Shown here in pieces: positions 1 to 9,576 of a stretch of 64,000 bases of DNA (positions are counted from its first letter, which is position 1; each line of letters opens with the position of its first letter). Below the pieces are notes generated by a model that ran no database searches, had not been told where the DNA came from, and was given only the letters and a program-made list of their open reading frames with translations. The translations under genes and the position numbers were made by a program. Origin of the DNA: an uncultured Porphyromonadaceae bacterium (GTDB lineage Bacteria > Bacteroidota > Bacteroidia > Bacteroidales > Muribaculaceae); the NCBI GenBank assembly GCA_947175265.1, contig CAMWMD010000012.1, positions 1-64,000 on the forward strand. The letters are read 5' to 3'.

Positions 1-11
1 CTCATAGCTCT

Positions 12-55
12 AAAAAATGAGGCTGCACCGTAAACCTTAATTACGACACAGCCTC
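12..55 (-). terminator. Rho-independent terminator of carB
   Basis: Two 15-base arms (19-33 and 41-55) pair across a 7-base loop, with three G-U pairs when read on the minus strand, and are followed by a run of T on that strand. It lies 24 bases past the carB stop codon. Confidence 0.8.
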
Positions 56-79
56 TTATTATTATCTTATTGGTTATGA

Positions 80-3000
80 TCAATACTCCTTCCAGGGAGT
101 GATGGAGATATCATCGGTCTTCTTGTTTATGAATGCCTTCACGTATGCTCCGGCCAATCTTGCATTTGTGAGCAAGGGTATGTTGTGGTCGATTGCCCAA
201 CGACGGATGCGGTAGCCGTTTGTCAACTCTCGCTTAGTATGGTTCTTGGGAATATTTATCACAAGATCAACCTTGTGGCCGGCTATAAGGTCAAGCACAT
301 TCTCACCCTCCTCATCAGGCCAGCATACTGCCTGTGCCTCAATGCCATTGCTCTTCAGGAATTTTGCGGTCCCCTCAGTTGCATAGATCTTATAACCGTT
401 CTCATCAAGCAGACGGCATGCCTCAAGCATATCCACCTTTCCACGCACATCACCTGAACTTACCAGCACTGCATTTTCAGGAATATGGTGACCTACTGAT
501 ATCATCGCGTTGAGAAGTGCCTCATCAAAATCTTTTCCGAGACATCCTACCTCTCCGGTCGACGACATATCTACGCCCAGCACCGGGTCAGCCTTATGCA
601 GACGGGCGAATGAGAATTGTGACGCTTTAACGCCGATATAGTCTATATCGAATGTCGACGTATCGACCTTATCCACTTTCTCACCCAACATTATTCTTGT
701 TGCCGTCTCAATGAAGTTCTTCTTCAAAACTTTGCTGACAAACGGGAAAGAACGTGATGCACGGAGATTACATTCTATCACCTTCACATAGTTATCCTTG
801 GCAAGGAACTGGATGTTGAAAGGTCCGGAAATATTGAGTTCCTTGGCGATTTGCGCACTGATGCGTTTTATACGGCGCGCGGTAGCCATATAAATCTTCT
901 GTGCCGGGAATACGAGAGTGGCATCGCCGGAGTGAACACCTGCAAATTCCACATGCTCTGAAATCGCATACTCAACAATCTCTCCGTTCCTTGCTACAGC
1001 ATCAAACTCAATCTCCTTCGCATTCTGCATGAACTCTGACACTACGACGGGATACTCCTTGGAGACCTTAGCTGCCTCTGAAAGGAAGCGATGCATCTGC
1101 TCGTAGTCGTAACAAACGTTCATAGCCGCACCTGAAAGCACATAGCTCGGACGAATCAGGACAGGGAAACCGACCTCCTTTACAAATTGGTCTATATCCT
1201 CTGTAGTTGTCAATTCTTTCCAACGGGGCTGATCTATGCCGAGTTGGTCAAGCATAGCCGAGAATTTGTGACGGTTCTCCGCACGGTCAATTGATATAGG
1301 TGAAGTGCCGAGGATAGGAACATGACGACGGTGAAGCTTCATTGCCAGATTATTGGGTATCTGACCACCTACACTTACAATCACACCTCTCGGTGTCTCA
1401 AGATCAAGGATATCAAGCACCCTCTCGAAACTGAGTTCATCGAAATAGAGACGGTCACACATATCATAGTCTGTAGACACTGTCTCCGGGTTATAGTTGA
1501 TCATTATTGACTTATAACCCAATTTGCGACACGTATTTGCCGCATTCACAGAACACCAGTCAAATTCCACGGAACTACCGATTCGGTATGCTCCCGAACC
1601 AAGAACCACAATATTGTTCCCGGCATTCATATCGTATGGTATGGCATTCTCTTCTGCGCCGTATGTCACGTAAAGATAGTTCGTGAGTTCAGGATACTCG
1701 GATGCAACGGTATTTATCCTGCGGACGGCAGGAACTATATCCATACTCTTCCTGTGATTGCGGACACGAAGCATCTCCTGTTCCATACCTCCCTGGGGAT
1801 TTTCCACAAAACGGGCTATCTGGAAGTCGGAGAATCCAAGTCTCTTTGCCTCTTTCAACACTTCCTTCGGAAGATCCTCTATCTTATCGTAAGAACTCAA
1901 CACCTTCTTATACTCTACGATATTGTTTAGTCGCTCGATAAACCATTTGTCTATCTTTGTGAGTTCCTCTATCCTCTCGATAGAATATCCCTCTTCAAGA
2001 GCCTGCGCTATAGCAAAGATACGGGTATCCGTAGGATGGGAAAGGGCCTTGTCAAGATCATCAAACTTCAGATCGTTGTTTCCTACGAAACCGTGCATAC
2101 CCTGTCCTATCATGCGGAGACCTTTCTGGATAATCTCCTCGAAACTTTTGCCTATCGACATGATCTCTCCGACCGACTTCATAGAGGAGCCGATCTCACG
2201 GTCAACGCCTACAAACTTACTCAAATCCCAACGCGGTATCTTAACGATCATATAATCTACCGACGGCGCGACGTATGCTGAATTCGGAGTCCCCATCTCC
2301 CCTATTTGGTCAAGGGTATATCCTAACGCAAGTTTGGCAGCCACAAACGCCAACGGATATCCGGAAGCCTTTGATGCAAGTGCTGATGAACGGCTCAGAC
2401 GCGCATTAATCTCAATGATTCGGTAGTCATTGGTCTCTGCATTGAAAGCATACTGGATATTGCATTCTCCGACGATGCCGATATGGCGCACAACCTTGGT
2501 AGCTATATCCTGAAGCATCTTTATCTGTTCGTCGCTGAGAGATACTATCGGAGCCACGACTATCGACTCTCCGGTGTGTATGCCGAGCGGGTCGAAGTTC
2601 TCCATCGGTACTACTGTGAAGCAATGGTCGTTCGCATCCCTGATTACCTCAAATTCTATCTCTTTCCACCCTTTCAGAGATTCCTCCACGAGAATCTGCT
2701 TCGAATAAGCGAGGGCACTCTCGCAGTGACGCTTAAACTCTTCATCGTTCGTGCATATACCGCTGCCGAGACCGCCAAGTGCATACCCTGAACGCACCAT
2801 TACCGGATAACCGATACGATGAGCCACCTCCAGGGCATCCTCTACGCTCTCCACAGCCTGAGATACCGGTGTCTTGACGTCTATTTCATTGAGTTTCTTT
2901 ACGAAGAGGTCCCTGTCTTCTGTTATCATGATTGCCTCTACCGATGTGCCCAGCACTTTGACTCCATATTTGTCAAGCGTCCCATTGAGATAGAGTTCAG

Positions 3001-3280
3001 TGCCGCAGTTCAAGGCGGTCTGTCCTCCGAATGCAAGTAGTATTCCATCCGGTCGCTCCTTCTTGATCACCTCCTCTACAAAATGGGGAGTCACCGGCAG
3101 GAAATAAACCTGATCGGCCACTCCCTCAGAAGTCTGGATAGTAGCGATATTCGGATTGATCAACACTGTGGAAATACCCTCCTCGCGCAGTGCTTTCAGT
3201 GCCTGCGAACCGGAGTAGTCAAATTCGCCCGCCTGTCCGATCTTCAACGCACCGGAGCCGAGCAGCAAAACCTTCTTCAT
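80..3280 (-). CDS. carB: Carbamoyl-phosphate synthase large subunit
   Basis: Makes carbamoyl phosphate from bicarbonate, ATP and the ammonia delivered by the small subunit, for pyrimidine and arginine synthesis in the cytoplasm. The 1066-residue protein has the family's internal duplication: a nucleotide-binding start GSGALKIGQAGEFDYSG near residue 8 and its counterpart GSGAYRIGSSVEFDWC near residue 560, each opening an ATP-grasp half, then a C-terminal MGS-like allosteric domain over roughly the last 130 residues. The start is placed at the ATG of MKKVLLLGSG because homologues begin there; an upstream in-frame extension of 16 residues overlaps a leader hairpin and is unlikely to be translated. 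Length is normal (about 1070). No carA is adjacent: the upstream neighbour is an exonuclease gene, so the glutaminase subunit must be encoded elsewhere. Confidence 0.97.
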   Translation of the reverse strand: MKKVLLLGSGALKIGQAGEFDYSGSQALKALREEGISTVLINPNIATIQTSEGVADQVYFLPVTPHFVEEVIKKERPDGILLAFGGQTALNCGTELYLNGTLDKYGVKVLGTSVEAIMITEDRDLFVKKLNEIDVKTPVSQAVESVEDALEVAHRIGYPVMVRSGYALGGLGSGICTNDEEFKRHCESALAYSKQILVEESLKGWKEIEFEVIRDANDHCFTVVPMENFDPLGIHTGESIVVAPIVSLSDEQIKMLQDIATKVVRHIGIVGECNIQYAFNAETNDYRIIEINARLSRSSALASKASGYPLAFVAAKLALGYTLDQIGEMGTPNSAYVAPSVDYMIVKIPRWDLSKFVGVDREIGSSMKSVGEIMSIGKSFEEIIQKGLRMIGQGMHGFVGNNDLKFDDLDKALSHPTDTRIFAIAQALEEGYSIERIEELTKIDKWFIERLNNIVEYKKVLSSYDKIEDLPKEVLKEAKRLGFSDFQIARFVENPQGGMEQEMLRVRNHRKSMDIVPAVRRINTVASEYPELTNYLYVTYGAEENAIPYDMNAGNNIVVLGSGAYRIGSSVEFDWCSVNAANTCRKLGYKSIMINYNPETVSTDYDMCDRLYFDELSFERVLDILDLETPRGVIVSVGGQIPNNLAMKLHRRHVPILGTSPISIDRAENRHKFSAMLDQLGIDQPRWKELTTTEDIDQFVKEVGFPVLIRPSYVLSGAAMNVCYDYEQMHRFLSEAAKVSKEYPVVVSEFMQNAKEIEFDAVARNGEIVEYAISEHVEFAGVHSGDATLVFPAQKIYMATARRIKRISAQIAKELNISGPFNIQFLAKDNYVKVIECNLRASRSFPFVSKVLKKNFIETATRIMLGEKVDKVDTSTFDIDYIGVKASQFSFARLHKADPVLGVDMSSTGEVGCLGKDFDEALLNAMISVGHHIPENAVLVSSGDVRGKVDMLEACRLLDENGYKIYATEGTAKFLKSNGIEAQAVCWPDEEGENVLDLIAGHKVDLVINIPKNHTKRELTNGYRIRRWAIDHNIPLLTNARLAGAYVKAFINKKTDDISITPWKEY

Positions 3281-3300
3281 AATGTGTCTCAGTATTTTCT

Positions 3301-3320
3301 GGCACGGGGTATACCGTGCC
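3301..3320 (-). promoter_or_regulatory. Hairpin in the carB leader
   Basis: Arms GGCACGG (3301-3307) and CCGTGCC (3314-3320) form a compact hairpin between the predicted transcription start and the carB ATG, 20 bases upstream of that codon. It has no T-run, so it is not an obvious terminator. A role in translation or mRNA stability is inference. Confidence 0.4.
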
Positions 3321-3336
3321 TTTATCATTTTGCCTG

Positions 3337-3344
3337 CAAAATTA
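3337..3344 (-). promoter_or_regulatory. Bacteroidetes -7 box for carB
   Basis: TAATTTTG on the minus strand matches the TAnnTTTG consensus. It lies about 57 bases before the chosen carB start and supports that start. Confidence 0.65.
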
Positions 3345-3398
3345 CTAAAACTCCCTTAAATAAGCAACTTTCATCACCCCTTCTTATTATTATCTGTT

Positions 3399-4283
3399 TC
3401 AGAAACTGAACAGGCCCATCCCTTTCAATATCTTTTTACACCATGCCGAGTCTTCCGCATTATAGGTGTTTTTATATTTCCTTATCTCTTCCAACTGTTT
3501 TGGACCAAGCCTGTAGGCGCCCGTCTTACCCGGAACCTCTTTCTTTTTCAGACTTTTCCTTAACTCATATTCCGCCTTGAACCGGTCGGCAACCTCCACG
3601 TCAAAGAGCATTCCGCTCTTCTCGGGTTCCTGAAGCCTCCCGAACTTCAGTTTATGATAGGGGCCATTCTTCATGACTTTAACATACCCTTTTGCCGACT
3701 CCTCTATAAACTTTCCCCTTTCCTCATCTATACTCGCATGGAATTTCTCTACCGTTTCCTCATCTGTGAGGCCTGCCCCCTCCTTTTCCACAAATTCCTT
3801 CCACAACAGATTGAAACATCTTAATGTAGCCTCCGTATCTGCACTTGCCGAATGTGCCTCCTCTGCCGTGAAATCAAGTCCCAGATTATTCGCGCATACA
3901 AGCAGGGAAGGTATTGAGAAAGGACTGAGCCCCTCTTCGCGCCCCCGCATATACCAATACATATCCTTAACGTCGAGCACCTTCATATCTTCCAATCCCT
4001 CTACATCCGAGCGGCTCAGAACCCTTATGTCGTTTCCCAACGCAAAACCGGTGAGGGCGTAGGCCTCGCCAAGCAATTTCTCCACTTTCTCCTTCCTATC
4101 CCTGAAATGAGGCTTGTCCGCCACCATTTCTGGTGTGATGTGGTGTATGTCAGTCCGCCAGTCCTTTATATTCTCCGGTCGGTAATATTCGTGGTAGACC
4201 TCCTCCCCTTTCAAGTTGAATACCGACAGTTCGAGCAATTCCTCATTCTCGGTAAATTCAGCATCAAGACAATATATATTCAT
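3399..4283 (-). CDS. DEDDh-type 3'-5' exonuclease (DnaQ-like)
   Basis: Predicted exonuclease of the RNase H-like DnaQ/RNase T fold. The four acidic metal ligands and the histidine of the DEDDh class are visible: D7 and E9 in CLDAEF, D85 in ALGNDIR, H144 and D149 in AHSASADTEAT. Residues 1-170 hold the nuclease domain. The remaining ~120 residues are charged and contain a conserved-looking block around KFGRLQ and a helical end; I do not recognise a named domain there. Such proteins trim DNA or RNA ends; whether this one acts in proofreading, repair or RNA turnover cannot be told. It follows the AlkD-like gene by 18 bases in the same direction, so the two may share a transcript with a DNA-repair theme. 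Confidence 0.8.
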   Translation of the reverse strand: MNIYCLDAEFTENEELLELSVFNLKGEEVYHEYYRPENIKDWRTDIHHITPEMVADKPHFRDRKEKVEKLLGEAYALTGFALGNDIRVLSRSDVEGLEDMKVLDVKDMYWYMRGREEGLSPFSIPSLLVCANNLGLDFTAEEAHSASADTEATLRCFNLLWKEFVEKEGAGLTDEETVEKFHASIDEERGKFIEESAKGYVKVMKNGPYHKLKFGRLQEPEKSGMLFDVEVADRFKAEYELRKSLKKKEVPGKTGAYRLGPKQLEEIRKYKNTYNAEDSAWCKKILKGMGLFSF

Positions 4284-4301
4284 CGCAAAATCTTTTTCCT
4301 T

Positions 4302-4706
4302 TTATTCGAATCTTTCAATAGCCTTAATTATATATGCCTCCGGGTTCCTCTCCGCGAGCACACTCTTCAACTCCCCGAAGTATGGAAGTCGGCGTAGCAA
4401 CCGGAATGTGAGTATATCAGCCTCTTCCGCAGTATTGACCTCTTCAGCCAATTCTACCGCCTTCTCAATATCCACCTCTTCAGGGGGAAACAGATAACTC
4501 GCCAGCAACCGTGATTCCCTGACGCTTTCATCACGCCATAACGCTTCCGCAAGTTCCATCGACAGTTCATGACTCCGTGCTATTTCGGCAATCTGAGGTA
4601 ATTGCACACCGAATATTATCTTATGTGGAAATCCCGCCTTACGCAACGAATCCGCTACGATGCCATTACGGTATGCGAGAAATTGATGTTTTATATCCTT
4701 CAACAT
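4302..4706 (-). CDS. DNA alkylation repair (AlkD-like) family protein, short
   Basis: A 134-residue, all-helical protein resembling the HEAT-repeat AlkC/AlkD DNA glycosylase group, for example the N-terminal KAGFPHKIIFGVQLPQI segment and the later block with DESVRESRLLASYL. Enzymatically characterised AlkD proteins are around 220-240 residues, so this is a short version and it ends with the helix KAIERFE. It may be a truncated or minimal paralogue, and glycosylase activity is uncertain. The ATG at 4704-4706 is preferred over a TTG two codons upstream. A -7 box at 4728-4735 gives a short leader. The DEDDh exonuclease lies 18 bases downstream. Confidence 0.65.
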   Translation of the reverse strand: MLKDIKHQFLAYRNGIVADSLRKAGFPHKIIFGVQLPQIAEIARSHELSMELAEALWRDESVRESRLLASYLFPPEEVDIEKAVELAEEVNTAEEADILTFRLLRRLPYFGELKSVLAERNPEAYIIKAIERFE

Positions 4707-4727
4707 GCTCAATTATATTTTTAACTG

Positions 4728-4735
4728 CAAAATTA
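4728..4735 (-). promoter_or_regulatory. -7 box for the AlkD-like/exonuclease pair
   Basis: TAATTTTG on the minus strand, 22 bases before the ATG of the AlkD-like gene. Confidence 0.6.
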
Positions 4736-4870
4736 CAAAATCCTGACAATTTTTTACCATGCTCATCTTATTCCCTTTCTCCTAAAAGATTTTTTAGAAT
4801 ATGGGCGCATTCCCGAAAACTATCACCAAGCCCTTCTTCCGATCATATCCCTTTTTTCGGATTATTTTAT

Positions 4871-4878
4871 TAATTTTG
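4871..4878 (+). promoter_or_regulatory. -7 box for the Y-family polymerase locus
   Basis: TAATTTTG followed by CA, 25 bases before the ATG at 4904. Together with the box at 4728-4735 it makes the interval 4707-4903 a divergent promoter region. Confidence 0.6.
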
Positions 4879-4903
4879 CAGAAAGCAACCATATTTTCAT
4901 TGA

Positions 4904-5770
4904 ATGAGCAAACAACGTCAGTACATAGCCATTGACCTCAAATCTTTCTATGCCTCGGTGGAGTGCGTGGAACGGAATCTCGACCCTCTCGACACTTGTC
5001 TCGTGGTGGCTGATGCTTCTCGCACTGAAAAAACAATCTGTCTTGCCGTCTCTCCGGCTCTCAAGTCTTTCGGTACGGGCGGACGTCCCAGGTTGTTTGA
5101 GGTAATCGGGAAAATTCGTGAAGCCAACAGACATAGGGGAAACCGGGGGAAATCTTACTCTAAAGCCGCACTTGATGCCGACCCTTCCTTGGCCGTCGAT
5201 TTTCTTGTCGTCCCTCCGCGTATGGCCTATTATATCGACTATAGCACACGTATATATAATGTGTATCTACGGTTTGTCTCTTCTGAGGATATACACGTAT
5301 ATTCCATTGATGAGGTTTTCATGGATGTCACTGATTATTTACCCTCTTATGGTCTCTCGGCCCACGACCTTGCCATGAAGATTATACGTGAGGTATTGTC
5401 AGAGACCGGTATAACAGCCACCGCCGGAATCGGAACCAATCTCTACCTCTGCAAGATTGCAATGGATATCGTGGCCAAGAAAATGCCCCCTGATAAAGAC
5501 GGAGTGCGCATCGCCGAACTTGACGAAATGAGTTACCGGAAGAAACTTTGGGATCATACTCCCCTTACGGATTTCTGGCGTGTGGGGCACGGCATCGCCC
5601 AACGTCTGGCCCCCTACGGAATCCTTACAATGGGTGATATTGCTCACTGTTCCATCCAACATGAGGATTTCCTATACGGCATGTTCGGTGTGAACGCCGA
5701 ACTCCTCATCGACCACGCCTGGGGATGGGAACCTGTACCTATGAGCATGGTAAAGGCATATCGGCCGTAG
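4904..5770 (+). pseudogene. Y-family DNA polymerase (UmuC/DinB type), N-terminal part ending at an in-frame amber codon
   Basis: The first 288 codons encode the catalytic part of a translesion polymerase of the UmuC-like group. The first metal-binding acid is D11 in YIAIDLKSFYASVE and the catalytic pair D136/E137 lies in YSIDEVFMD, so palm and fingers are intact. An in-frame TAG at 5768-5770 stops the reading exactly where homologues continue with a conserved stretch resembling YRP-x-TKSISSGQVL. The frame is open after the TAG to 6391, giving about 495 codons in total, a normal length for this group. This fits a recent nonsense mutation (or a sequencing error) rather than an old pseudogene. 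A product ending here would lack most of the thumb and the little-finger DNA-binding domain. Confidence 0.8.
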
Positions 5771-6391
5771 ACAAAAAGCATCAGCAGCGGGCAGGTGCTT
5801 CATGAACCATACACTGCCGACAAAGCGCGCAACGTCATTATGGAGATGGCAGACGCCGTCTCTCTTGAACTGACCGAGAACAGGTTGATAACCGACCAGA
5901 TTGTGCTTACCGTAGGCTATGATGTGGAATCGCTTACCGACCCTTTCATCCGAGCCCAATATTCGGGAAAAGTTTCAATCGACCGTTATGGCAGAAAGGT
6001 TCCGGCACATTCCCACGGCACGATCAATCTGCCGCTTCCCACCTCTTCAGGAAGCATCCTTACTTCAAAAACAGCCGAACTCTTTGACAGGATAGTCAAT
6101 CCTATCCTGCTTATCCGCCGTCTTACCCTTTCCATAAACCGCCTCCGCCTCGAGGAAACATCAAAACCTAAGCCGAGGGTCGTCCAACTGGATTTGTTTA
6201 CGGACTATGAGAAAGAGGAGGAGCGCATTAGGAAAGAGGACAGGGAACGCGAACGGGAACGACGCCGACAGGAGACTATCCTCAATATCAGGAAAAGATT
6301 TGGCAAGAACGCAATATTGAAAGGTATAAATTATGCAGAAGGCGCCACTCAGCGCGAACGCAACAAACAGATTGGAGGACACCATGAATAG
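5771..6391 (+). pseudogene. Y-family DNA polymerase, C-terminal part downstream of the amber codon
   Basis: In the same frame as the upstream part, starting with TKSISSGQVLHEPYTADKA, which in relatives joins the palm to the little finger. It includes a little-finger-like region (LTVGYDVESLTDP, later SKTAELFDRIVNPI) and an arginine/glutamate-rich end. A GTG near 5795 could restart translation, but the fragment has no catalytic residues. There is no frameshift or second stop, so a single base change explains the break. The ORF itself ends with TAG, which argues against general amber recoding in this organism. Its last codons overlap the small YolD-like gene, as expected for a former two-gene operon. 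Confidence 0.75.
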
Positions 6392-6551
6392 ATATGACGA
6401 CATTATAAATTTGCCATACCCTTTTGAAAGCCGCCACCCGAGAATGCCTCTCGAGAAAAGGGCCGCTCAGTTTGCCCCCTTCTCAGCATTATCCGGGCAT
6501 GGCGAGGCCATTGAGGAGACCGCAAGACGTGTGGAGGTGGAAAATTCATGA
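6384..6551 (+). pseudogene. YolD-like protein, truncated
   Basis: The 55-residue product MNRYDDIINLPYPFESRHPRM-type start followed by RAAQFAPFSALSGHGEAI matches the front half of YolD-like proteins, small partners commonly encoded next to UmuC-like polymerases. Family members in Bacteroidales run to about 110 residues; this one stops right after EETARRVEVENS and I see no continuation in other frames. The ATG overlaps the polymerase stop by 8 bases, with GGAGG at 6374-6378 suggesting coupling. The truncation and the amber codon in the neighbour suggest that the whole cassette is decaying. Confidence 0.65.
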
Positions 6552-6600
6552 TATTTCGCCACTATCCGCTTCGTTTCTTGGTTGGTTCTGAAATTTTGAT

Positions 6601-6608
6601 TATATTTG
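6601..6608 (+). promoter_or_regulatory. -7 box for the ugd-rfb operon
   Basis: TATATTTG followed by CA, 26 bases upstream of the ugd ATG. Confidence 0.65.
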
Positions 6609-6634
6609 CACCGTAACTGTCAATTGAAATTCTA

Positions 6635-7951
6635 ATGAAAAAATATAATATCGCTGTGGCCGGTACCGGCTACGTCGGGTTATCCATTGCTACTCTGCTG
6701 GCCCAACATAACCATGTGACTGCCGTAGATGTCATTCCGGAGAAAGTCGAGAAAATCAACAACCTCATTTCTCCAATTCAGGATGATTATATAGAGAAAT
6801 ATCTTGCTGAAAAGGAACTTGACTTGACCGCCACTCTTGACGGTGCCGATGCGTATGCCGATGCCGATTTTGTGGTGATTGCTGCGCCCACTAACTACGA
6901 CTCCCAGACTAACTATTTCGACACTCACCATATCGAGGATGTGATTGATCTGGTCCTTTCCGTAAATCCGGATGCCGTAATGATTATCAAATCAACCATC
7001 CCCGTAGGATACTGTCGTTCCCTCTATGTGAAATACGCGGAAAAAGGGGTAAGCAGATTCAATTTGCTTTTCTTCCCCGAATTCCTCCGTGAGAGTAAGG
7101 CCCTTTATGATAATCTCTACCCCTCGCGCATAATTGCGGGTGTTCCCAAAATTATCGACGACCCGAGATTCGCCGAAGAGAATGAGGCTATCAGGAAAGT
7201 GACTGATGTCAAATTCCTTGAAGAAGCCGCTCATACATTCGCCGAACTCCTTCAACAGGGTGCCGAGAAACCTGATATTGACGTGCTTTACATGGGTATG
7301 AAGGAAGCCGAGGCTGTCAAACTGTTTGCCAATACATATCTCGCCCTCCGGGTAAGTTACTTCAACGAACTTGACACTTACGCAGAGGTCAAGGGCCTTG
7401 ACTCAAAAGCGATAATTGAAGGTGTAGGTCTCGACCCCCGTATAGGTTCGCATTATAACAATCCCTCTTTCGGCTACGGTGGCTACTGCCTTCCGAAAGA
7501 TACTAAGCAGTTGCTCGCCAATTATGCCCACGTTCCGCAAAATATGATGAGCGCAATCGTTGAGAGCAACCGCACAAGAAAAGATTTCATTGCAGACCAG
7601 GTACTCCGTCTGGCCGGCTGGTACGGTTATAGCGAACACAATGCATTCCAGTTGAGCGAGGATGAGCCATGTGTCATCGGCGTGTACCGTCTTACAATGA
7701 AATCCAATTCCGACAACTTCCGCCAATCATCCATTCAGGGTGTCATGAAACGCATCAAGGCTAAAGGTGCCCAGGTCATCATCTATGAGCCCACTCTCGA
7801 AGACGGCTCAAAGTTCTTCGGCTCCCTTGTCGTTAACGACCTCAAGCGTTTCAAGGAGATGTCAAGCGCGATAGTGGCCAACAGATACGACAGTTCGCTT
7901 GACGATGTGGCTGAAAAGGTCTACACCAGAGATATTTTCAGGAGAGATTGA
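6635..7951 (+). CDS. ugd: UDP-glucose 6-dehydrogenase
   Basis: Oxidises UDP-glucose to UDP-glucuronate with two NAD+, for capsule or LPS precursor synthesis. The Rossmann glycine motif [10 protein letters not shown] starts at residue 8 and the catalytic cysteine is C285 in [14 protein letters not shown]. The central dimerisation helix and the C-terminal UDP-binding domain follow, giving 438 residues, somewhat longer than the ~390-residue E. coli type. It opens the polysaccharide-precursor operon: rfbA starts 23 bases after its stop. A related nucleotide-sugar (mannose/GlcNAc-type) dehydrogenase is less likely because the overall layout follows Ugd. Confidence 0.9.
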   Translation: MKKYNIAVAGTGYVGLSIATLLAQHNHVTAVDVIPEKVEKINNLISPIQDDYIEKYLAEKELDLTATLDGADAYADADFVVIAAPTNYDSQTNYFDTHHIEDVIDLVLSVNPDAVMIIKSTIPVGYCRSLYVKYAEKGVSRFNLLFFPEFLRESKALYDNLYPSRIIAGVPKIIDDPRFAEENEAIRKVTDVKFLEEAAHTFAELLQQGAEKPDIDVLYMGMKEAEAVKLFANTYLALRVSYFNELDTYAEVKGLDSKAIIEGVGLDPRIGSHYNNPSFGYGGYCLPKDTKQLLANYAHVPQNMMSAIVESNRTRKDFIADQVLRLAGWYGYSEHNAFQLSEDEPCVIGVYRLTMKSNSDNFRQSSIQGVMKRIKAKGAQVIIYEPTLEDGSKFFGSLVVNDLKRFKEMSSAIVANRYDSSLDDVAEKVYTRDIFRRD

Positions 7952-7974
7952 TAATCCGATTTTTATTTTATGCT

Positions 7975-8880
7975 ATGAAAGGAATTGTACTCGCAGGTGG
8001 TTCCGGCACCCGCTTATACCCTATTACGAAAGGTGTGTCAAAACAACTTCTCCCTGTCTTCGACAAGCCGATGGTATATTATCCCATCTCCACTTTGATG
8101 CTGGCAGGAATAAGGGATATTCTCATCATTTCAACTCCAAACGACCTCCCGGGATTCAAGCGTCTCCTCGGCGACGGCTCTGACTATGGCGTAAACTTCA
8201 CATACGCCGAGCAACCCTCCCCCGACGGCCTCGCTCAGGCTTTCATAATCGGTAAAGAATTTATCGGTGATGATTCCGCCTGTCTTGTCTTGGGTGATAA
8301 TATTTTTCACGGCGCCGGTTTCTCCTCAATTCTGAAGGATGCCGTGGATAATGCCGAGAAAAACGGTAAAGCCACAGTGTTCGGTTATTGGGTGAATGAC
8401 CCGGAAAGATACGGTGTCGCTGAGTTTGACAAAGAGGGCAACTGCCTCTCCATTGAGGAAAAGCCTGAGCACCCCAAAAGCAATTACGCCGTAGTTGGAC
8501 TGTACTTTTATCCGAATAAAGTTGTCGACATCGCGGCTTCTATCAAACCTTCCGCTCGTGGCGAACTGGAGATAACAACTGTCAATCAGGAATTTCTTAA
8601 GGATGGCGACCTTAAGGTAAAGACTCTCCCGCGAGGTTTCGCATGGCTTGACACAGGCACACATGATTCTCTCGCCGAAGCTTCCATTTATGTGGAGGTG
8701 CTCGAGAAAAGACAGGGTCTGAAAATCGCTTGTCTGGAGGGTATAGCCTATCGCCAAGGTTGGATAAGCAAGGAGAAGATGATCGAACTTGCAAAACCGA
8801 TGCTTAAAAATCAATACGGCCAATATCTCCTTAAAGTTGTTGAGGAAATGGACCGTACCGACTCTCCGAATCTCGACTGA
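7975..8880 (+). CDS. rfbA: Glucose-1-phosphate thymidylyltransferase
   Basis: First step of dTDP-L-rhamnose synthesis: joins dTTP and glucose 1-phosphate. The start [16 protein letters not shown] carries the nucleotidyltransferase signature, followed by [15 protein letters not shown] and LGDNIFHG. At 301 residues it has the expected size. The ATG at 7975 is chosen because homologues begin with KGIVLAGG; an in-frame upstream extension of nine codons overlaps the ugd stop and has no similarity. It lies in an operon with rfbC, rfbD and rfbB. Confidence 0.96.
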   Translation: MKGIVLAGGSGTRLYPITKGVSKQLLPVFDKPMVYYPISTLMLAGIRDILIISTPNDLPGFKRLLGDGSDYGVNFTYAEQPSPDGLAQAFIIGKEFIGDDSACLVLGDNIFHGAGFSSILKDAVDNAEKNGKATVFGYWVNDPERYGVAEFDKEGNCLSIEEKPEHPKSNYAVVGLYFYPNKVVDIAASIKPSARGELEITTVNQEFLKDGDLKVKTLPRGFAWLDTGTHDSLAEASIYVEVLEKRQGLKIACLEGIAYRQGWISKEKMIELAKPMLKNQYGQYLLKVVEEMDRTDSPNLD

Positions 8881-8913
8881 TAAAAACTGAAACAACGTTT
8901 CAATTTCAAAATA

Positions 8914-9468
8914 ATGAAAGTAATCAAAACAGATATTGAGGGGGTTGTGATTCTTGAGCCCCGTGTCTTCTCAGATGCCCGAGGTTATTTTCTCGAGAGT
9001 TACAATAAAAAGACTTTCGATGCGGAGGTCTGTCCCGTCGACTTCGTGCAGGACAACGAGTCATGCTCCTCACGTGGTGTGATGCGCGGTCTCCATTTCC
9101 AACGCCCTCCACACGCACAGGCTAAACTCGTGAGGTGCGTGCGTGGCGCCGTCCTCGATGTGGCTGTCGATATCAGGAAGGGCTCACCCACATACGGCAG
9201 ATACGCCTCTTGTCTGCTCACTGAGGACAACCACCGACAGTTCTTCATTCCCCGTGGGTTCGCTCACGGTTTCGCCGTCCTCTCGGATATCGCCGTGTTC
9301 CAATATAAGTGCGACAACTATTACGCACCCGAGGCTGACGGTGGAATATCCATCGTCGACCCCTCCCTTGGGATTGACTGGCAGATGGACATCACGGAGG
9401 CTATCCTCTCCGACAAGGATACACGCCATCCCCTCCTCAAGGATTTTGACTCACCCTTCTCCCTCTGA
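8914..9468 (+). CDS. rfbC: dTDP-4-dehydrorhamnose 3,5-epimerase
   Basis: Third enzyme of dTDP-L-rhamnose synthesis, epimerising C3 and C5 of the 4-keto sugar. It shows the RmlC cupin: DARGYFLESYN near residue 22, the substrate-binding block SSRGVMRGLHFQ, and FIPRGFAHGF with the conserved histidine. The length of 184 residues is normal for the family. It starts 33 bases after rfbA. Confidence 0.95.
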   Translation: MKVIKTDIEGVVILEPRVFSDARGYFLESYNKKTFDAEVCPVDFVQDNESCSSRGVMRGLHFQRPPHAQAKLVRCVRGAVLDVAVDIRKGSPTYGRYASCLLTEDNHRQFFIPRGFAHGFAVLSDIAVFQYKCDNYYAPEADGGISIVDPSLGIDWQMDITEAILSDKDTRHPLLKDFDSPFSL

Positions 9469-9576
9469 TCGGGGTCAGCCCGGCGTTGCCTCGAAGAATT
9501 CTTTTCCTTCTGCCGGCATTCCCGGGTGATGATTGTTTCATTGCGATGGTTTAGCCGTCATAATACAAACTTCCGA

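Noticed and set aside
3281-3328. Upstream extension of carB by 16 codons
   Set aside because: It reads through the leader hairpin, and carB homologues begin at the MKKVLLLGSG methionine.
5768-5770. Amber recoding (for example pyrrolysine) in the polymerase gene
   Set aside because: The same frame ends with TAG at 6389-6391, and no pyl genes or methylamine context are visible; a point mutation is simpler.
8326-8895. Minus-strand ORF opposite rfbA
   Set aside because: It mirrors rfbA codons and has no promoter or similarity.
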